Origin: Gossypium raimondii
Lineage: Eukaryota; Streptophyta; Magnoliopsida; Malvales; Malvaceae
Direction of reading: 5' to 3'
Length of the DNA: 64,000 nt
NCBI RefSeq assembly: GCF_025698545.1
Contig: NC_068569.1
Coordinates: 15,624,001-15,688,000 of the forward strand
The notes below the pieces were generated by a model. The model was not told the DNA's origin, did not search any database, and worked only from the letters and a program-made list of their open reading frames with translations. Position 1 is the stretch's first letter, and the number at the start of each line of letters is the position of its first letter. Shown here in pieces: positions 11,902 through 23,844 of the stretch. The translations under genes and the position numbers were made by a program.

Positions 11902-14022
11902 TCAATTTCCCGTGTTGCTGACACCATTTCCAGACCACCATTGTGCTCTTCTGATTTCCCTTGCTTTGTTCCATTTCTCGATGTCTCTCAACCTTACGTA
12001 CATCTTTCGAATCCGATTAAGTTTCTGAGATTCTCGAGTGATGAGGTCGACAATTGAGGTGCCTTGGCTCATGATTACCTCATACCCATCTCCGTAAGAG
12101 TCCATTCCTTCGGCTAACAGTTGCCAGAATAGCCCACCGATGGCTGCACCTCCACCCCTGGCTGATGAGTAAATCGCTGTATAAACAGTGTTGTACAGCT
12201 CGTCTCTTTGGTTAGGACCCGCAATTTTCAAAGATTTTCCGAACTCGGCAAAGAGCAATGGTTTCTGAAGGATGTTCTGAGCATCTTGGATGTGATTGTA
12301 CAGCCAATTATTCAAAAAGGCAATTTGGCTTTCATCACTTGAGCTTTGTAACCTGCTCAACCAGCAAAATTTTGGATACATTGGCTTTTACAATTTTTAC
12401 TTAAAAAGGGGATAGTTTCTACTGAACATATATATAATTACCATTGATCAGGATATGAATGAACTGTCGCAAAGTCAATGCCAGGGATCTGATTATTTGC
12501 AATGAAATCAGTTCCTACTTGAAAGTTAGGGTTATATTGCTGTTTTTGAGATGATGATGGTCCATAAAACCCTTCTAAACCAGCTTCTAGTAAGTGATTT
12601 CCATCAATGGACTTTACATGAGAGGCCATCTCTGTAATCCAGGCCTGTTCAGCAAACACAATCAAAGTAAAATGTGTAGGGTGGATAAAAAAAGTAATGT
12701 TTTTGTTGATAATGCAAACATATCTAATCTTCACCTAATTTGTGGAACCTAACACAAACAATGGACTAGGTTATGTAGGTTCCCAGTCCCATTAGACCAC
12801 CACCGCATCTTTGAATATTGGAGGCAGGTAAAGGTTAAATCCACTCAAAAAAAATTAATACTAAAGTTGTGTGCAGTTACAACTTCCAACGCCACTAATC
12901 ATGCATGGGTCGGCAAAAAGCACCAACTCAAACCATTGGCATTAAATTCCACAGTGTGTAAAAATACGTTTCATAAAAGTGAAACCAGAACAGAGTAGCA
13001 GTGAAGCAATGAAGCAAAAGAGCTTGAAGATGAGATGTTGCTGACTGACCTGCATGGTCTTTCCCGATGGATCCGAGAGGCACCTAGGCTCATTCATAAG
13101 CTCCCACGCCATTATTGTTGGTTCATCTTTGTAAGCCACTCCAGTCAGGGTGTTACGTCTTGTAAGAACAGCCTGGTACGCCCAAAATAAATAAGAGAGT
13201 TTACTCTTGTATTAATTACATATCTACTATTACCAGTTATATTATGCCCCGGAAATGTTCATCAACCTATGTCTAAATTAGTACAATAAATTAATTATTC
13301 AATATAAAATCTTATCGCTGTCATTTCTATAAGTGTCAGAAAAGATGGAAGGGCAAGCGTTTAAAATGTTAAATTAAACTATTAGAGAAAGAGAGAGAAG
13401 GGGGGAGAAAACAGAGACTGACCTTGATGTGGTTCTTGTAGTATTCTTTAACAACAGAGTTGGTAAAGAAATCATCATCAGAGCCAATGGATTGTCCTTC
13501 ATTTCTTGCCCAGTTCACATACTGTTTCTTCCCTCCAAATTGATCATAGTTATTCGCGAAGCTTAAAACCAGCTTAATCCCATATCTCTTGGCCTCAGAT
13601 ACTACAAAATCCAATCCCTTCAAGGAAATCAAAAAAACAAATGATGAGAACCAGATCACGGACCAGATTTTTAACCTGACAAGTATTTTGATTCGAACCT
13701 GGAACATTTGTTCATTGTAGGAGCCAGGCGAGTACTGAAGAGGCCTGTCTCCACCATCACTGAAAGCCCAAGTTCTGGCTATGGTGAGACCGTGCTCTTT
13801 AGCTTGTTGAAACGCAGATGAGACTTTGCTTCTCTGAGATGAATCAGCGGCCATGTACATGAGCCAATAAGCATTGAACCCATTTGCATAGAAAGGACTT
13901 CCATGCAACATTAGCTGCAGTCCTTTAGTTTTGATAAACTCGTCATCAGCTTTGACACGCAGGAGAAAATTTCCTTGTTGAAATAACAAAAAAAGGAGCA
14001 AAATCAGACCCCAATGCTTCAT
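11902..14022 (-). CDS. Mannan endo-1,4-beta-mannosidase, GH5 subfamily 7, secreted
   Basis: Secreted enzyme that cuts the beta-1,4-mannan backbone of cell-wall and reserve mannans. Five exons on the minus strand: 14022-13699, 13617-13423, 13172-13050, 12644-12442, 12352-11902; phases close and give 431 residues, the usual length. Residues 1-25 are a signal peptide ([20 protein letters not shown]). The GH5 retaining mechanism residues are both visible: acid/base Glu201 in AWELMNEPR and nucleophile Glu318 in LLFAEFGKS. Other family blocks are [19 protein letters not shown] and HSYPDQW. The C-terminal tail is basic ([17 protein letters not shown]...). The gene converges on the ADP-glucose pyrophosphorylase gene, with about 415 bases between stops. 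The MAN family number cannot be fixed from sequence alone. Confidence 0.95.
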
Positions 14023-14111
14023 TTCTCTTTCTCCCCCTTAGTATCTCTCCAAAAGCAGCAAAGGATCAAATAAGAAAAAAACAAATAAACTCAAAAAACA
14101 GACTTTGGTGG

Positions 14112-14119
14112 TTTATATA
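14112..14119 (-). promoter_or_regulatory. TATA box of the mannanase gene
   Basis: TATATAAA on the minus strand, about 90 bases upstream of the mannanase ATG at 14022, a normal distance for a plant TATA box. No other element was assigned. Confidence 0.6.
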
Positions 14120-14641
14120 GCAGCGGAAGTAGTGGTTTGCTTCATCTAAAAAAGGAAACCGATGCAATGGTTTCTTACAAGAACTGAAAACCCTTTAATG
14201 CCCTTTTCTGGGGCGGTTCCTCACAACAATAAAGATGGGATTTGAATGTCTTATTGATACTTGACAGGGAGAGGGGGGGGACAAACCCAAATGTTAAACA
14301 TGGCGGTCCATTTTAATAGTCCTCATCACTTTCTAGATTCCACTGCTGATTTACCTATGCAGGTAAATATACTACTGTAGTAATTCAACCCACATGGAAA
14401 CGGAACATCCGTGAAATTCTTTTACCTCTGTTTCAGTGTTCTCTGGGACTGAACAAATTTGTCTTCCCCTGCATCCTGACACATCACCCACGGCCCACGT
14501 CACTTGTTCTCAACAAGGAAACCGTGTACTGTATTGTTCATCTTCTCAGCATGTTAGTTTTTTTAATGAGATCTATAAGCGATCGTGGGTATTTTTTTTT
14601 TTTTTTGAAACAACGATCGTGGGTATTCACATGCATTAAAA

Positions 14642-15603
14642 GGGGTTTTTTTTCACTCAAATAATATAAAATAATTAAATAAATATTGAAATGGGATAAA
14701 TGTAATATAGTAAAAAATTTAGAATTGTCTGACTAATCGGCGGCACTACTCTCTCTAGCCACTGGTCACATCAAATTTTTAAAAAAAAAATTATAAGTAT
14801 AGGCTGATCAATTGACGGCATTAGACTAAAATGTGATAACTTAAAATATTTAGAGATAAATTTGCCATTTTGGTTGATAAGCCTTAAAAGTGTGACCTAG
14901 CAGCTTGGTGGTATCAAACTTCAAATAGTGTAAATTGTTTCATAAATCCTCTTGTTTATTATTATTATTTATTTCCTTCAATACAAAAAAAAAAACCTCT
15001 TACCAATTAGTTTAAATTTTTTATTAAAAAGTATTTTTGTAAAAAGTGTATTCCAACTAAAATTTATTTTTCAAAAAATATTTGTTCAAATAATCTTTTT
15101 GTAAAATTATTTTTCAAAAATTATTTGAACGGGAATAAAATAATTTGAAAAAATATTTTTTAAAAATAAATAAAATTTATTTCAATTGAAATCGATTTTT
15201 TTACAAAAATACTTTTTAGTAGAAAAAAACCTTTTTGGACTAATTGGTAATAGACCTCTCTATTTTTTGTGTTGTAGGGAAATAAAAATAAATTAATAAG
15301 AAGGGGTTATTAAGAAATTTACGCTTTTGAAGTTTGGTGCTGTCAAGCTATCAAGCCGCACTTTTAAAGCTTTTCAATCAAAATGGAAAATTTATATATC
15401 AAGTCCCTAAATATTTTAAATCATCTAAAATTTATTAACTTTTAAACCTTAATGTGACCGGTGGCTGCGGAGAGGGGTGCTGCCAATTGGTCAGGCAGCA
15501 CCGATTTTTTTACTATAGCTCCTACCTAGATTCATAAATATTACTGCCTTTATCCTATTTTAGTATTTATTGAATTATTTTATATTATTCGAGTAAAAAA
15601 CCC
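14642..15603. mobile_element. Long-armed foldback (MITE-like) element 2
   Basis: Outer ends GGGGTTTTTTT (14642) and AAAAAACCC (15603) are inverted copies, and the arms stay similar for about 300 bases: AATAATATAAAATAATT on the left is found inverted near 15570-15595, and blocks with GGTCAC, GCAGC and CAAACTTCAAA recur in inverted order. The centre also pairs: ACCTCTTACCAATTAG near 14995 is inverted near 15240. No coding capacity. The flanks (ATTAAAA and ATAAAAA) hint at a target duplication but are not decisive. Confidence 0.75.
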
Positions 15604-16046
15604 ATAAAAAGCCATAAAAAATTATCAATACATTCTAAGAATTTTAAACTTTTATAATATATTTAACATTTTTAAAATTAATAATATATATATTTTTGCT
15701 AAACGTAAAATCCAAAATGCACATAAAAAATTCAGAAGTATAAAAAAAGTAGTTATACATTTTACACAATTACAAAAATTAATTTTTTACAAAATTAAAA
15801 CTTTTAGAAAAATTCAAATAAACCAAATATTATAAAAAATTAAAAATTAAATTAAAACTTGATTTACCTTTGATAAACTCTAATCAAGCATTGACGAATA
15901 TTGATTGATTGACGATAAATGCTAGTTAATATCTAATCAATGCTTGATCAACATTGGTGATGATTAAAATCAATTACTATTAATCAGGTCAAATTTTATC
16001 TAAATAAACATAATGATAAATATATAATTTTTAACAATGACTAAAA
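15604..16046. other. AT-rich spacer, nothing recognised
   Basis: Very AT-rich. Short repeated motifs with TTGAT and CATTGA appear around 15880-15960 but form no clear repeat array. Confidence 0.4.
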
Positions 16047-16065
16047 CTTATATATGATATTGAAT

Positions 16066-16170
16066 TTCATATGATGGCCTGATGATTAAGGGTGTTCATC
16101 ACTCCAAATGTGATCTGAGTTCGAGTCGTGCTTATTCGGATTTTACCCTGTTATAATTCATCAAAAAAAC
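16066..16170 (+). mobile_element. tRNA-derived SINE
   Basis: About 105 bases with an RNA polymerase III type box A (TGGCCTGATGATTAAGG) and, about 35 bases on, box B (GAGTTCGAGTC), ending in an A-rich tail (TCAAAAAAA). It is flanked by imperfect direct repeats, TTATATATGATATTGAAT on the left (about 16048-16065) and TTACATATGGTATTCAAAT on the right (about 16172-16190), which look like an aged target site duplication. No cloverleaf is formed, so it is a SINE and not a tRNA gene. Confidence 0.7.
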
Positions 16171-16190
16171 CTTACATATGGTATTCAAAT

Positions 16191-18305
16191 GACACAAAAT
16201 CAAACCATATGATTAATTTCCTCAATGTTATAATAAAAATGTAATGATAATGGGGTATGGTGAGACCTTGTTGGCTTACCCATACTCCCCCAATTCGGGA
16301 ACTTCAAAGTGCCTAAATATCAGCATCACCTAATTTAGCGTACATCACGGCGGCATTTGGATTCGGCATCAAGAGGTGGAATTAACTTCTATTTTCTTAA
16401 ACATGTAAATGGAGACAAAAATGAAAAGATTCAAAGTCACTATGAGGACCCAAAGCCGAAGGCAAAGAATAGAGGGGAAAAGCAATATCTTCCATTGTTG
16501 AAAAAATAAAGGTAAAGGAACAGGGATGCGTTCACTTTTGTGGGTCCTCTTTTCTGTTTTTTCATTTCCCCACTCAACGCTCCTTTAAAATTGTTTGGTG
16601 TTAGAGCCTTTATCACAGATTCACGATGTCACGCTTCCTGAAAAATGAATCTTTTTTTCTTCTTCTTACGTTAGTCTACTTTCTTTGATATGTATGCTGT
16701 TCTCAACCCAAATACTACTTTTTTCTAAAGATGATGAATGATATTTTCGGCTTTTGCTCCGCTCTAATTTTAATTACTTTTATACCAAAAAAAAAAGAAA
16801 AAAGAATGTGGATGTGAATTCCAACAATGTTGTAATTATGTATATGTCTGGATTAAGCCGATTGATCTCATATTACAGAGAGATTATTGCATATTATTGA
16901 CGATAATTTTTATTTATGTAATTTTTTTAAAAAATCCTTAGGACGTCAATTTCCATGATAAAACCACTCCTTACGCGGTCCGCCTTATATATTCATAAGT
17001 ATTGTTTGATTGATGGAAATTTTTCTTTAGATTTTGACTTCACCAACGTTTTATTCATTAATTTTAGTCGTTTTCAAAGTAATTTAGTTACTCAAATTAT
17101 ATTTGAGCTCGAAAAGTGTAGATTCTAGATGACTATTTTATTTGAAATGTTGAAACTTATACATAAAAATTAAAGTGAGTGCACTATGTACCTTATTTGA
17201 TTTTAACAAATAAAAATAATTAAAATGATAACTTTTTAATAATCGAGTAGCTAATTAAAGGATTTACCCATTAATCTATAAGCATTCAGTCCTAGGAACT
17301 TGGAATCCTTAAAATAATGAAAGAATAGTTTGATCGTTGAAGGTATCGAGCAGGCAAGCACCGACGCGGCACGCAGCGCGATTTCGTATTACGAACATAG
17401 CGGCGTAATGTGGTGAATAGTGGATTAATGGCTCACAGTGACGGGATGGAGGTGCCGGCGCCTCGTGCTCTTTGTCTGCTTTTCTTTCGGTCCACAAACT
17501 TTTATATTCCTTTACAGCCGGTGTCATTCTCGCCCAATGTTTTTAACAGCAAAAGTTTTTTGTTTTGCCATTATTCAAGTCGGTGCTTACTGCATAGGTT
17601 AATTAGCACAGGATTGGAGCCTGTCGATGTTCAGTTGATATTGAACAATGGGATCCAATTCTTTGATGTGACAGACCGAGTGGAGTACCCATTTGTGGAT
17701 GTTGCCTACTGCCTACTCGTCTTTGGGGGATTCATATGGGGAACTTTGCACCCTAACTAACCCAAAATGCATTGATATTGGACTATGCTAAAGATTGTTC
17801 ATACAGGGACATGACCGACGCCCAATCCCCAAATATTTTTTTACTTAACTAGCTTGCATCTTTTTCTTTTTTAATGTTCACATCGAGACTGTACTTTGGA
17901 TACGTTTACTATATAAAAAGTTTGATTTAATTTGATATTACGATGTGATTGTAAATGAACAGAAATACAAAAATTATACAAGTAATTATGTGATTTAAAT
18001 TTTTTGACAATTCCTCTAAGACCATCGACTCTCATATAACCTTTCATCCTACGAAAAACTACAATGCTTCCTCCAACTATCATTATCTTATAAAATGTTT
18101 TTACAGACGTTAACAAGTTCTAGACTACTTAAATTAATGTTGAGTGGGAGGGGAAAGTGTTTATTTGGGCCCAAGAAGGAAATAGGGATGCTTGAACTGG
18201 ATTTCATATCATAACGGAGCCCAAAATCCTAAAAAGCTACGAGCTATGCCAGCCCACTTCATCAAGTTTCTTTAGCCAACTGAATTTCTTTCTAACAGGC
18301 AGTGG
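16191..18305. other. Spacer without recognised gene
   Basis: A less AT-rich stretch at about 17330-17760 has open frames on both strands (116 residues plus, 72 minus), but neither shows a known domain or a plant splice pattern. The rest is AT-rich with no recognised feature. Confidence 0.4.
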
Positions 18306-18838
18306 GTGAGTATTTGATCGAATAGAGCTTAACGGAGTAAAAAATTTTGAATTAGTCGAGTTGACGAATCTTATTTTAGCAATCGAATTCAATTTGAATT
18401 TTTTTCGAATTGCATTGAATCGAGTTAAAAAAGTTCGAGTAGAGTCGAGTTAACAATTTCTATTATTTATACTCAATGTTACGTTTACATGAACCGATTA
18501 TTTAACCAGTAGACGAAGTACAAGATTATTTAACTACATAAACAATATAATAATTTTTCCTTTTAACTTAATGGGTAAATATTTATTAAAACGACGTAGT
18601 TTCGCCTTTTAACTTAATAGTTCTGACTTCTAATTTTAGAAAAGGTAAATATTAATCAAAATAACGTAATTTTATTTTTTCTTATTCAGATTTTCGGAAA
18701 ACTCGAATTGTGTAATTCATATTCGAGTTAAATTGAAAAATTTAATTTTTTATTCGAGTTGATCCAAATAACTCGAACTATTTAATTTAAAATTTAAATT
18801 TTTATCGAATTTTTTGAATCGAATCGGATTTTACTCAA
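18306..18838. mobile_element. MITE with imperfect terminal inverted repeats
   Basis: Left end GAGTATTTGATCGAAT and right end, read inverted, GAGTAAAATCCGATTCGATT are related. The interior is full of CGAGT/ACTCG and TCGAAT words arranged in inverted order on the two sides of an AT-rich centre. About 530 bases, no coding capacity. It ends only about 100 bases upstream of the putative MYB site of the DFR promoter. Confidence 0.6.
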
Positions 18839-18935
18839 TAAAATTCAAACCGACGTTGAAGAAGCAGCACCTCAAAGCTATAAAATAAAATCATGGGTTT
18901 CTTTGGAGGGAAAAAGTAGTTAACGCCTAACGGCT

Positions 18936-19026
18936 CAACCAACTACTGGTCGTGTGCAAACCGATCGCTTTCCACGTGATTAGAAGCCTGGGTTAGATAT
19001 TGAAGGACTGCGCCATATGTATAAAA
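18936..19026 (+). promoter_or_regulatory. Putative DFR promoter: MYB site, G-box, TATA box
   Basis: In order: CAACCAACTAC at 18936-18946, matching the plant R2R3-MYB AC-type site; CACGTG (G-box, a bHLH site) at 18973-18978; and TATAAAA at 19020-19026. Anthocyanin genes such as DFR are known to be driven by MYB-bHLH-WD40 complexes, so the spacing and order fit. Binding itself is inferred. Confidence 0.55.
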
Positions 19027-19149
19027 TCATCATCAGCCGAAACCGAAAGAAAACCAGAACAGAGCAGAGTGTTCAAGTTATTCCCCATTTTTTGGTCTTT
19101 CTTTATGCCAACTGAAAATCAAATGAAAGACATGAAACAGAATTCCATA

Positions 19150-21482
19150 ATGGGGTCGTCAGTCACCGAAGGCGAGATCGTGTGCGTAACAGGCGGCTCT
19201 GGGTTCATTGGTTCATGGCTCATCAAGCTGCTCTTGGAGCGCGGTTATGTCGTCCGAGCCACTGTGCGCGACCCTGGTTTGTCCCTTTATTATTGTTTTC
19301 TAAACACTTTCTTGTCCCTCATGATTGGATGATTTAAGCATCTTTTTTACTTGAAAAATAGTAAAGTTTTAATTGTTGTCGTTCATATTTGCTTGTTTTA
19401 TTAATGGAGCAGACAACTCGAAGAAGGTGAAGCATTTACTGGAGCTACCTAAAGCAGAGACGCACTTGACTCTTTGGAAAGCAGATTTAGCTGAAGAGGG
19501 AAGCTTTGATGATGCAATTCAAGGTTGTACGGGTGTGTTCCACGTGGCCACGCCTATGGACTTCGAGTCCGAGGACCCTGAGGTATTATATTAATATGGA
19601 ATATGGTTTAAGAAATGTAATTAAAAGCCAATATAATAGTACACCCATAGTCACTTTTGTTTACCTTAGGTTAAGTTTTAGTCACTTATGTTTGAAATGT
19701 TACGTTTTAGTCATTTACGTTATCATGCTGTAACATTTTAGTCACTGAGCCGTTAATCGTCGTTAATGGTGTAACGGTAAGCTGTAGTGGTACGTTAAAT
19801 CATCATTTCAAACAAAATTTTAGGTTAAATTATACAATTGATCCCCATATTTTTTTCGTTTTAAGTAATTTAAATTTTTTTCTTTTATGTTCTTTAAACT
19901 TTCTTCTTTTTTTTCCATTCTCTTTTGTTTCTCCCTCTGTTTTCATATCTTTCTCATTTCTTTTAACATATTAAGAAGTCGAATTGGCAGTAAAAAAAGA
20001 AGTAGGAAGTCGACTATCATCATTTGCCTATAACCAAAACCCTATAACCAAAACCCATAAACTCATACCATGCTTCTTTCTTCACTACCAATTCGACTTC
20101 CTAGTATGTTAAAAGAAATAAAGAAGGTAGGAAAATAGAGTGAGAAGCAGAAGAGAATGGAAAATAAAGAAAGAAAATTAAAAGAATATAAAAGAATTAA
20201 ATTGCTCAAAACGAAAAATTATGGGGACTAATTGTACAATTTAACCTGAAGTTTTTGTTTGAAATGATAATTTAACATGCCACGTCAGTTTACCATTACA
20301 CCATTAACGACAATTAACGGCTCAGTGACTAAAATGTTACAACACAATAACGTAAGTGACTAAAACGTAACATTTCAAACATAAGTGACTGAAATGTAAC
20401 CTAAGGTAAACAAAAGTGACCATGGGTATAGTTTACCCAGTAGTACCATAGATTTACTTTTACATAAGAACATTGAAATGACTGTTTGCTGAGTTGCAGA
20501 ATGAAGTCATAAAACCAACAATAAATGGAGTGCTAAGCATCATGAAAGCTTGCGCCAAAGCCAAAACTGTTAGAAGGTTAGTGTTCACATCATCAGCTGG
20601 AACTATTGATGTTGCAGAACAACAAAAGCCCTGTTATGATGAAACCTGTTGGAGCGATCTTGAATTCATCCAGGCCAAAAAAATGACTGGTTGGGTTAGT
20701 ATTCCAAATTCCCGCCCCAAAACACAATCAGGGTTAAAATTTTGCCAAATTCTAACCCTTGTTTTCTTTGTCGTATAGATGTATTTTGTCTCCAAGACGA
20801 TGGCAGAGCAAGCAGCCTGGAAATTCGCTAAAGAAAATAACATTGATTTTGTCAGCATAATACCGCCTTTGGTGGTCGGTCCATTTATTATGCAATCAAT
20901 GCCGCCAAGCCTCATAACTGCACTTTCTCCTATCACCGGTACAGTCTTCTGTAATTTCACAGCTTGAATCAATTATCCACATATATTTTCACCCCACTTT
21001 CTGACGAGATGTCTTAAAATGTAGGGAACGAAGCTCATTATTCGATCATAAAACAAGGCCAATTCATTCATTTGGATGACTTGTGCAGAGCTCATATCTT
21101 TCTATTCGAGAATCCAAAAGCGGAAGGTCGCTACATTTGCGCCTCTCACCATGCTACCATTATCGATCTTGCGAAAATGCTCAGTGACAAATACCCTGAA
21201 TATAATGTTCCCACCAAGTAATTAATTCCCTTCACACGATTCAAAGTTTCTACAGGATAGCCATCATTTTGATTCATGTCCTAACGATACCATTTCTTGG
21301 TCAGGTTCAAAGATGTGGATGAGAACCTGAAGAGTGTGGAGTTCTCCTCAAAGAAGCTCTTGGACTTGGGATTTGAGTTTAAATATAGCTTGGAAGACAT
21401 GTTCGTAGGAGCTGTCGAGACATGCCGAGAAAAGGGACTGCTGCCTCTTTCTAATGAGAAGAAGACCAACAACATAGACTGA
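19150..21482 (+). CDS. DFR: Dihydroflavonol 4-reductase
   Basis: NADPH-dependent short-chain reductase that turns dihydroflavonols into leucoanthocyanidins for anthocyanins and proanthocyanidins. Six exons: 19150-19276, 19413-19582, 20500-20694, 20779-20938, 21025-21217, 21305-21482; 340 residues from this start. Visible: nucleotide-binding GGSGFIGSW near the N-terminus, RATVRDPDN, catalytic Ser131, Tyr166 and Lys170 (YFVSK), and the C-terminal [11 protein letters not shown]. Residue 136, at the position known to steer B-ring preference (Asn134 in Gerbera), is Asp. The Met at 19150 has the better start context (A at -3, G at +4) and aligns with family starts; the first in-frame ATG after the TATA box is 19105, which would add 15 residues. 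Intron 2 is large (917 bases) because of a foldback element. Confidence 0.95.
19630..20438. mobile_element. Long-armed foldback element 3, inside DFR intron 2
   Basis: The left arm (from about 19640, CACTTTTGTTTACCTTAGGT) is found inverted at about 20395-20420. Matching continues inward through TTTAGTCACT, CCGTTAATcGTCGTTAATGG, CATTTCAAACAAAA and the AAGTCGAATTGG blocks. Arms are at least 250 bases, total about 810. No coding capacity. The right terminus reads, inverted, GGGTAAACTATACCCATGG. The element fills most of DFR intron 2 without touching splice sites. Confidence 0.8.
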
Positions 21483-21844
21483 AAAATATGAACTTTCAAC
21501 AATTGAGTGCCTACCCGTCTTTCATTTCTAGTGGTGAAAACAATAAAGATTTAAATCTATTATCTGTTTCCTGGTATTGAAAAATTTTTAATTGCAAACA
21601 TTGGTAATGTAATTTGGAGTCTATTTTGGGAACTTTGTGATTTATCTGATATTTTCAGCATTCCTGATAATCAAAGGCTCATTTTTTACTACCGAGCTCA
21701 ACCCTATTTGCCCAACAACAATAATCAAATAAAGCGTTACTAATGATTTCTAACAAGTCTGTCCTAAGGTTTGGCGGTGGGCACGATCAAAGCTCAGCAC
21801 CACTAAAACAAAGAGACTTAAACTGATTGGAAAATTTACAAGAA

Positions 21845-22129
21845 AGCAATAGCACATTAGGTGTTTGAGTAAATACTCTAAAAATTTTTTTTTTTTACTT
21901 CGAATGGAATACAAGAGATGGGGTGATTACAAATGAGGGAAAATATCTCTATTTATAGTCGAATTCCTTAAATTTAACGGTGCAAATTAAATTACATCAA
22001 CGATTGAGATTAGTGTCTATCTACAAAATGAGAGTCCTAAATGATTTAAATGAACCACATTTAATCAATTGACCTCCGTGAGACGCTCTGTATGCATTCA
22101 TCACGGGCTTTGGTCTGTGGCTCGTGACA
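21845..22129. mobile_element. Degraded LTR fragment
   Basis: Related in order to the solo LTR at 24077-24676: shared blocks are GTGTTTGAGTAAAT, TACAAATGAGGG, CTCTATTTATAGT and a 3' end with CACGGGCTTTG followed by CTCGTGACA. The left boundary is unclear. A fossil with no coding part and an older, more diverged copy than its relative. Confidence 0.55.
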
Positions 22130-22212
22130 CTTGTGCCTAATTGTTAGTCCTCTCTATCCTTTTATTTTTGCTTGCTTCCAATGAGTTTGTTACTGGCAAA
22201 AAAAAAAAAAAA

Positions 22213-23591
22213 GGGTTAAACATAAAATTGGTACACGAATTTGTCTACTTCTCCTAAATTGGTACTTAAGGGTTTTTTTATTCCAGATTAGTACTTGAAC
22301 TTTTTCTCCTCAACTAGTTTGATAATTTTTTTAACATCGTTAAGTTTGGGACATGTGGCAGAATAAGATTATGACACATGGCATAATGACATCATGATGA
22401 TGTCATAGTTTATTTTTCTATTTCATTTTCTCTCTTTTTTTTTTCCTTTCCCCTTTTCTTTTATTCTTCCCCATTTCCATTTTTTTTCTTTTCTTCTTAT
22501 TCTCCTCCTCTCTTTCCCAACCCTAGCCGCTGCTAGCATGCATCACAGTTGCACTCCGGTGTTGTCATCGACGTTTGTTCTCCAGTCCAAATAATGGCAC
22601 AAGTAAACTTTTTCCTCTTGCTCCTTCATTTCCTATGATTTGTTTTCATAGAGAACTCCTTTAAATCCCATTGGGATTCTCCTCCGCCGGTCACTTTGCT
22701 CCGATGTTGTCACCGCCTGTTTCAATGTCATCACTGATTGAAGAAGCACCAAACGAGTTTCCTTTCTCTCTCCTGCTTCTGCTCCTCTTCTTTTCTACTT
22801 TATTTTTTGTTTTCAAAGCCCTCGGTCGTCACTTCACTGTCGCTACTCTTCGACGTCAAACTGAGCCACCACCGTTGAATCATTATGAAACTTGACCGTG
22901 GCTTCTCCTCACCACCTCCAACGTCTTGACCATTTGGTTTACCGACCGTGACCTGAATCTCAAAAACCCAAAATGGGTCTTGGTTTTGATTTGCTTCTCA
23001 TAATTTTCTTTTTGTTTGGTTTTGCGTTCTTACGGATTGATGGGTTTTGTTTGTTACATTAATTTTTTATGAGTTTTGTGTTTTAATGGGTTGATGAGTT
23101 TTGTAATTTTTCTTACTTTTATTTCGGCACATAAGTTTAGTTATCCTATAATTGGAGGTTGTCAATGGTTAAAGAAATTAGTTTTGAGACTTGAGAGTTA
23201 ATAGCGCAGGGTAATGTTGTTAAAAGGTAGAAATGTTTTTAAATTTCTTTTCAAAGGAACTAAGAAATGTTACACGAACCTAGAAGAAAAAGGCAAAGTG
23301 GCAAGAGGAAGAAAGAAGAATAAATGAATATAGAGAAAAAGAAGGAAATAAGAAAAAATGGAAATAATTTTTAAATTTTTATTGATTTTTAATATATATT
23401 TTAAATTATGACATATCATGATGCTATTATGCCACGTGTCACAACCCTATTCTACCATTTATTTCAAAGTTAATGGCATTAAAAAAACTACCAAACTAGT
23501 TGACGGAGAAAAAGTTTTAGTATAAAAAAAAATCCGTAAGTATCAATCTGGGAGAAGTGAGCAAGCTTAGGTACTAATTTTATATTTAATC
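22213..23591. mobile_element. Long-armed foldback element 4
   Basis: Left end GGGTTAAACATAAAATTGGT is found inverted in diverged form at about 23565-23591. Arm similarity continues for about 200 bases: CTTCTCC, CAACTAGTTTG, GTGGCA and a block with ATGACATCATGATG all have inverted partners near 23400-23560. The central kilobase is not palindromic and holds pyrimidine-rich low-complexity sequence; a 74-residue open frame there shows no known domain. Total about 1.38 kb. Confidence 0.7.
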
Positions 23592-23844
23592 AAAAAATAA
23601 AAAGGAGTTAAAACATACTTCATTAGATACTATCAAATATATGTTGTCTTTCCTACCTTTGAAATTTAGCGGTTTATTACAACATTGTTAAATTTTTTTT
23701 GTTAAATTTATGTTTACAATATCATTTTATTGGTTATATAACCATTAAGTAAATACTTTTTTTCTTCAAAATATCACACAAACAATTCTTTTTGGTCGAA
23801 CACCAACAAATTTGAAAAGCAAATAGGCTAAATTCAAAATATAA

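Noticed and set aside
17309-17760. Overlapping open frames of 72 (minus) and 116 (plus) residues in a GC-richer patch
   Set aside because: No known domain, no splice pattern, and both strands equally open, so a real gene is not supported.
22671-22895. 74-residue plus-strand frame within foldback element 4
   Set aside because: Low-complexity Ser/Leu/Phe-rich translation with no transposase or other domain.
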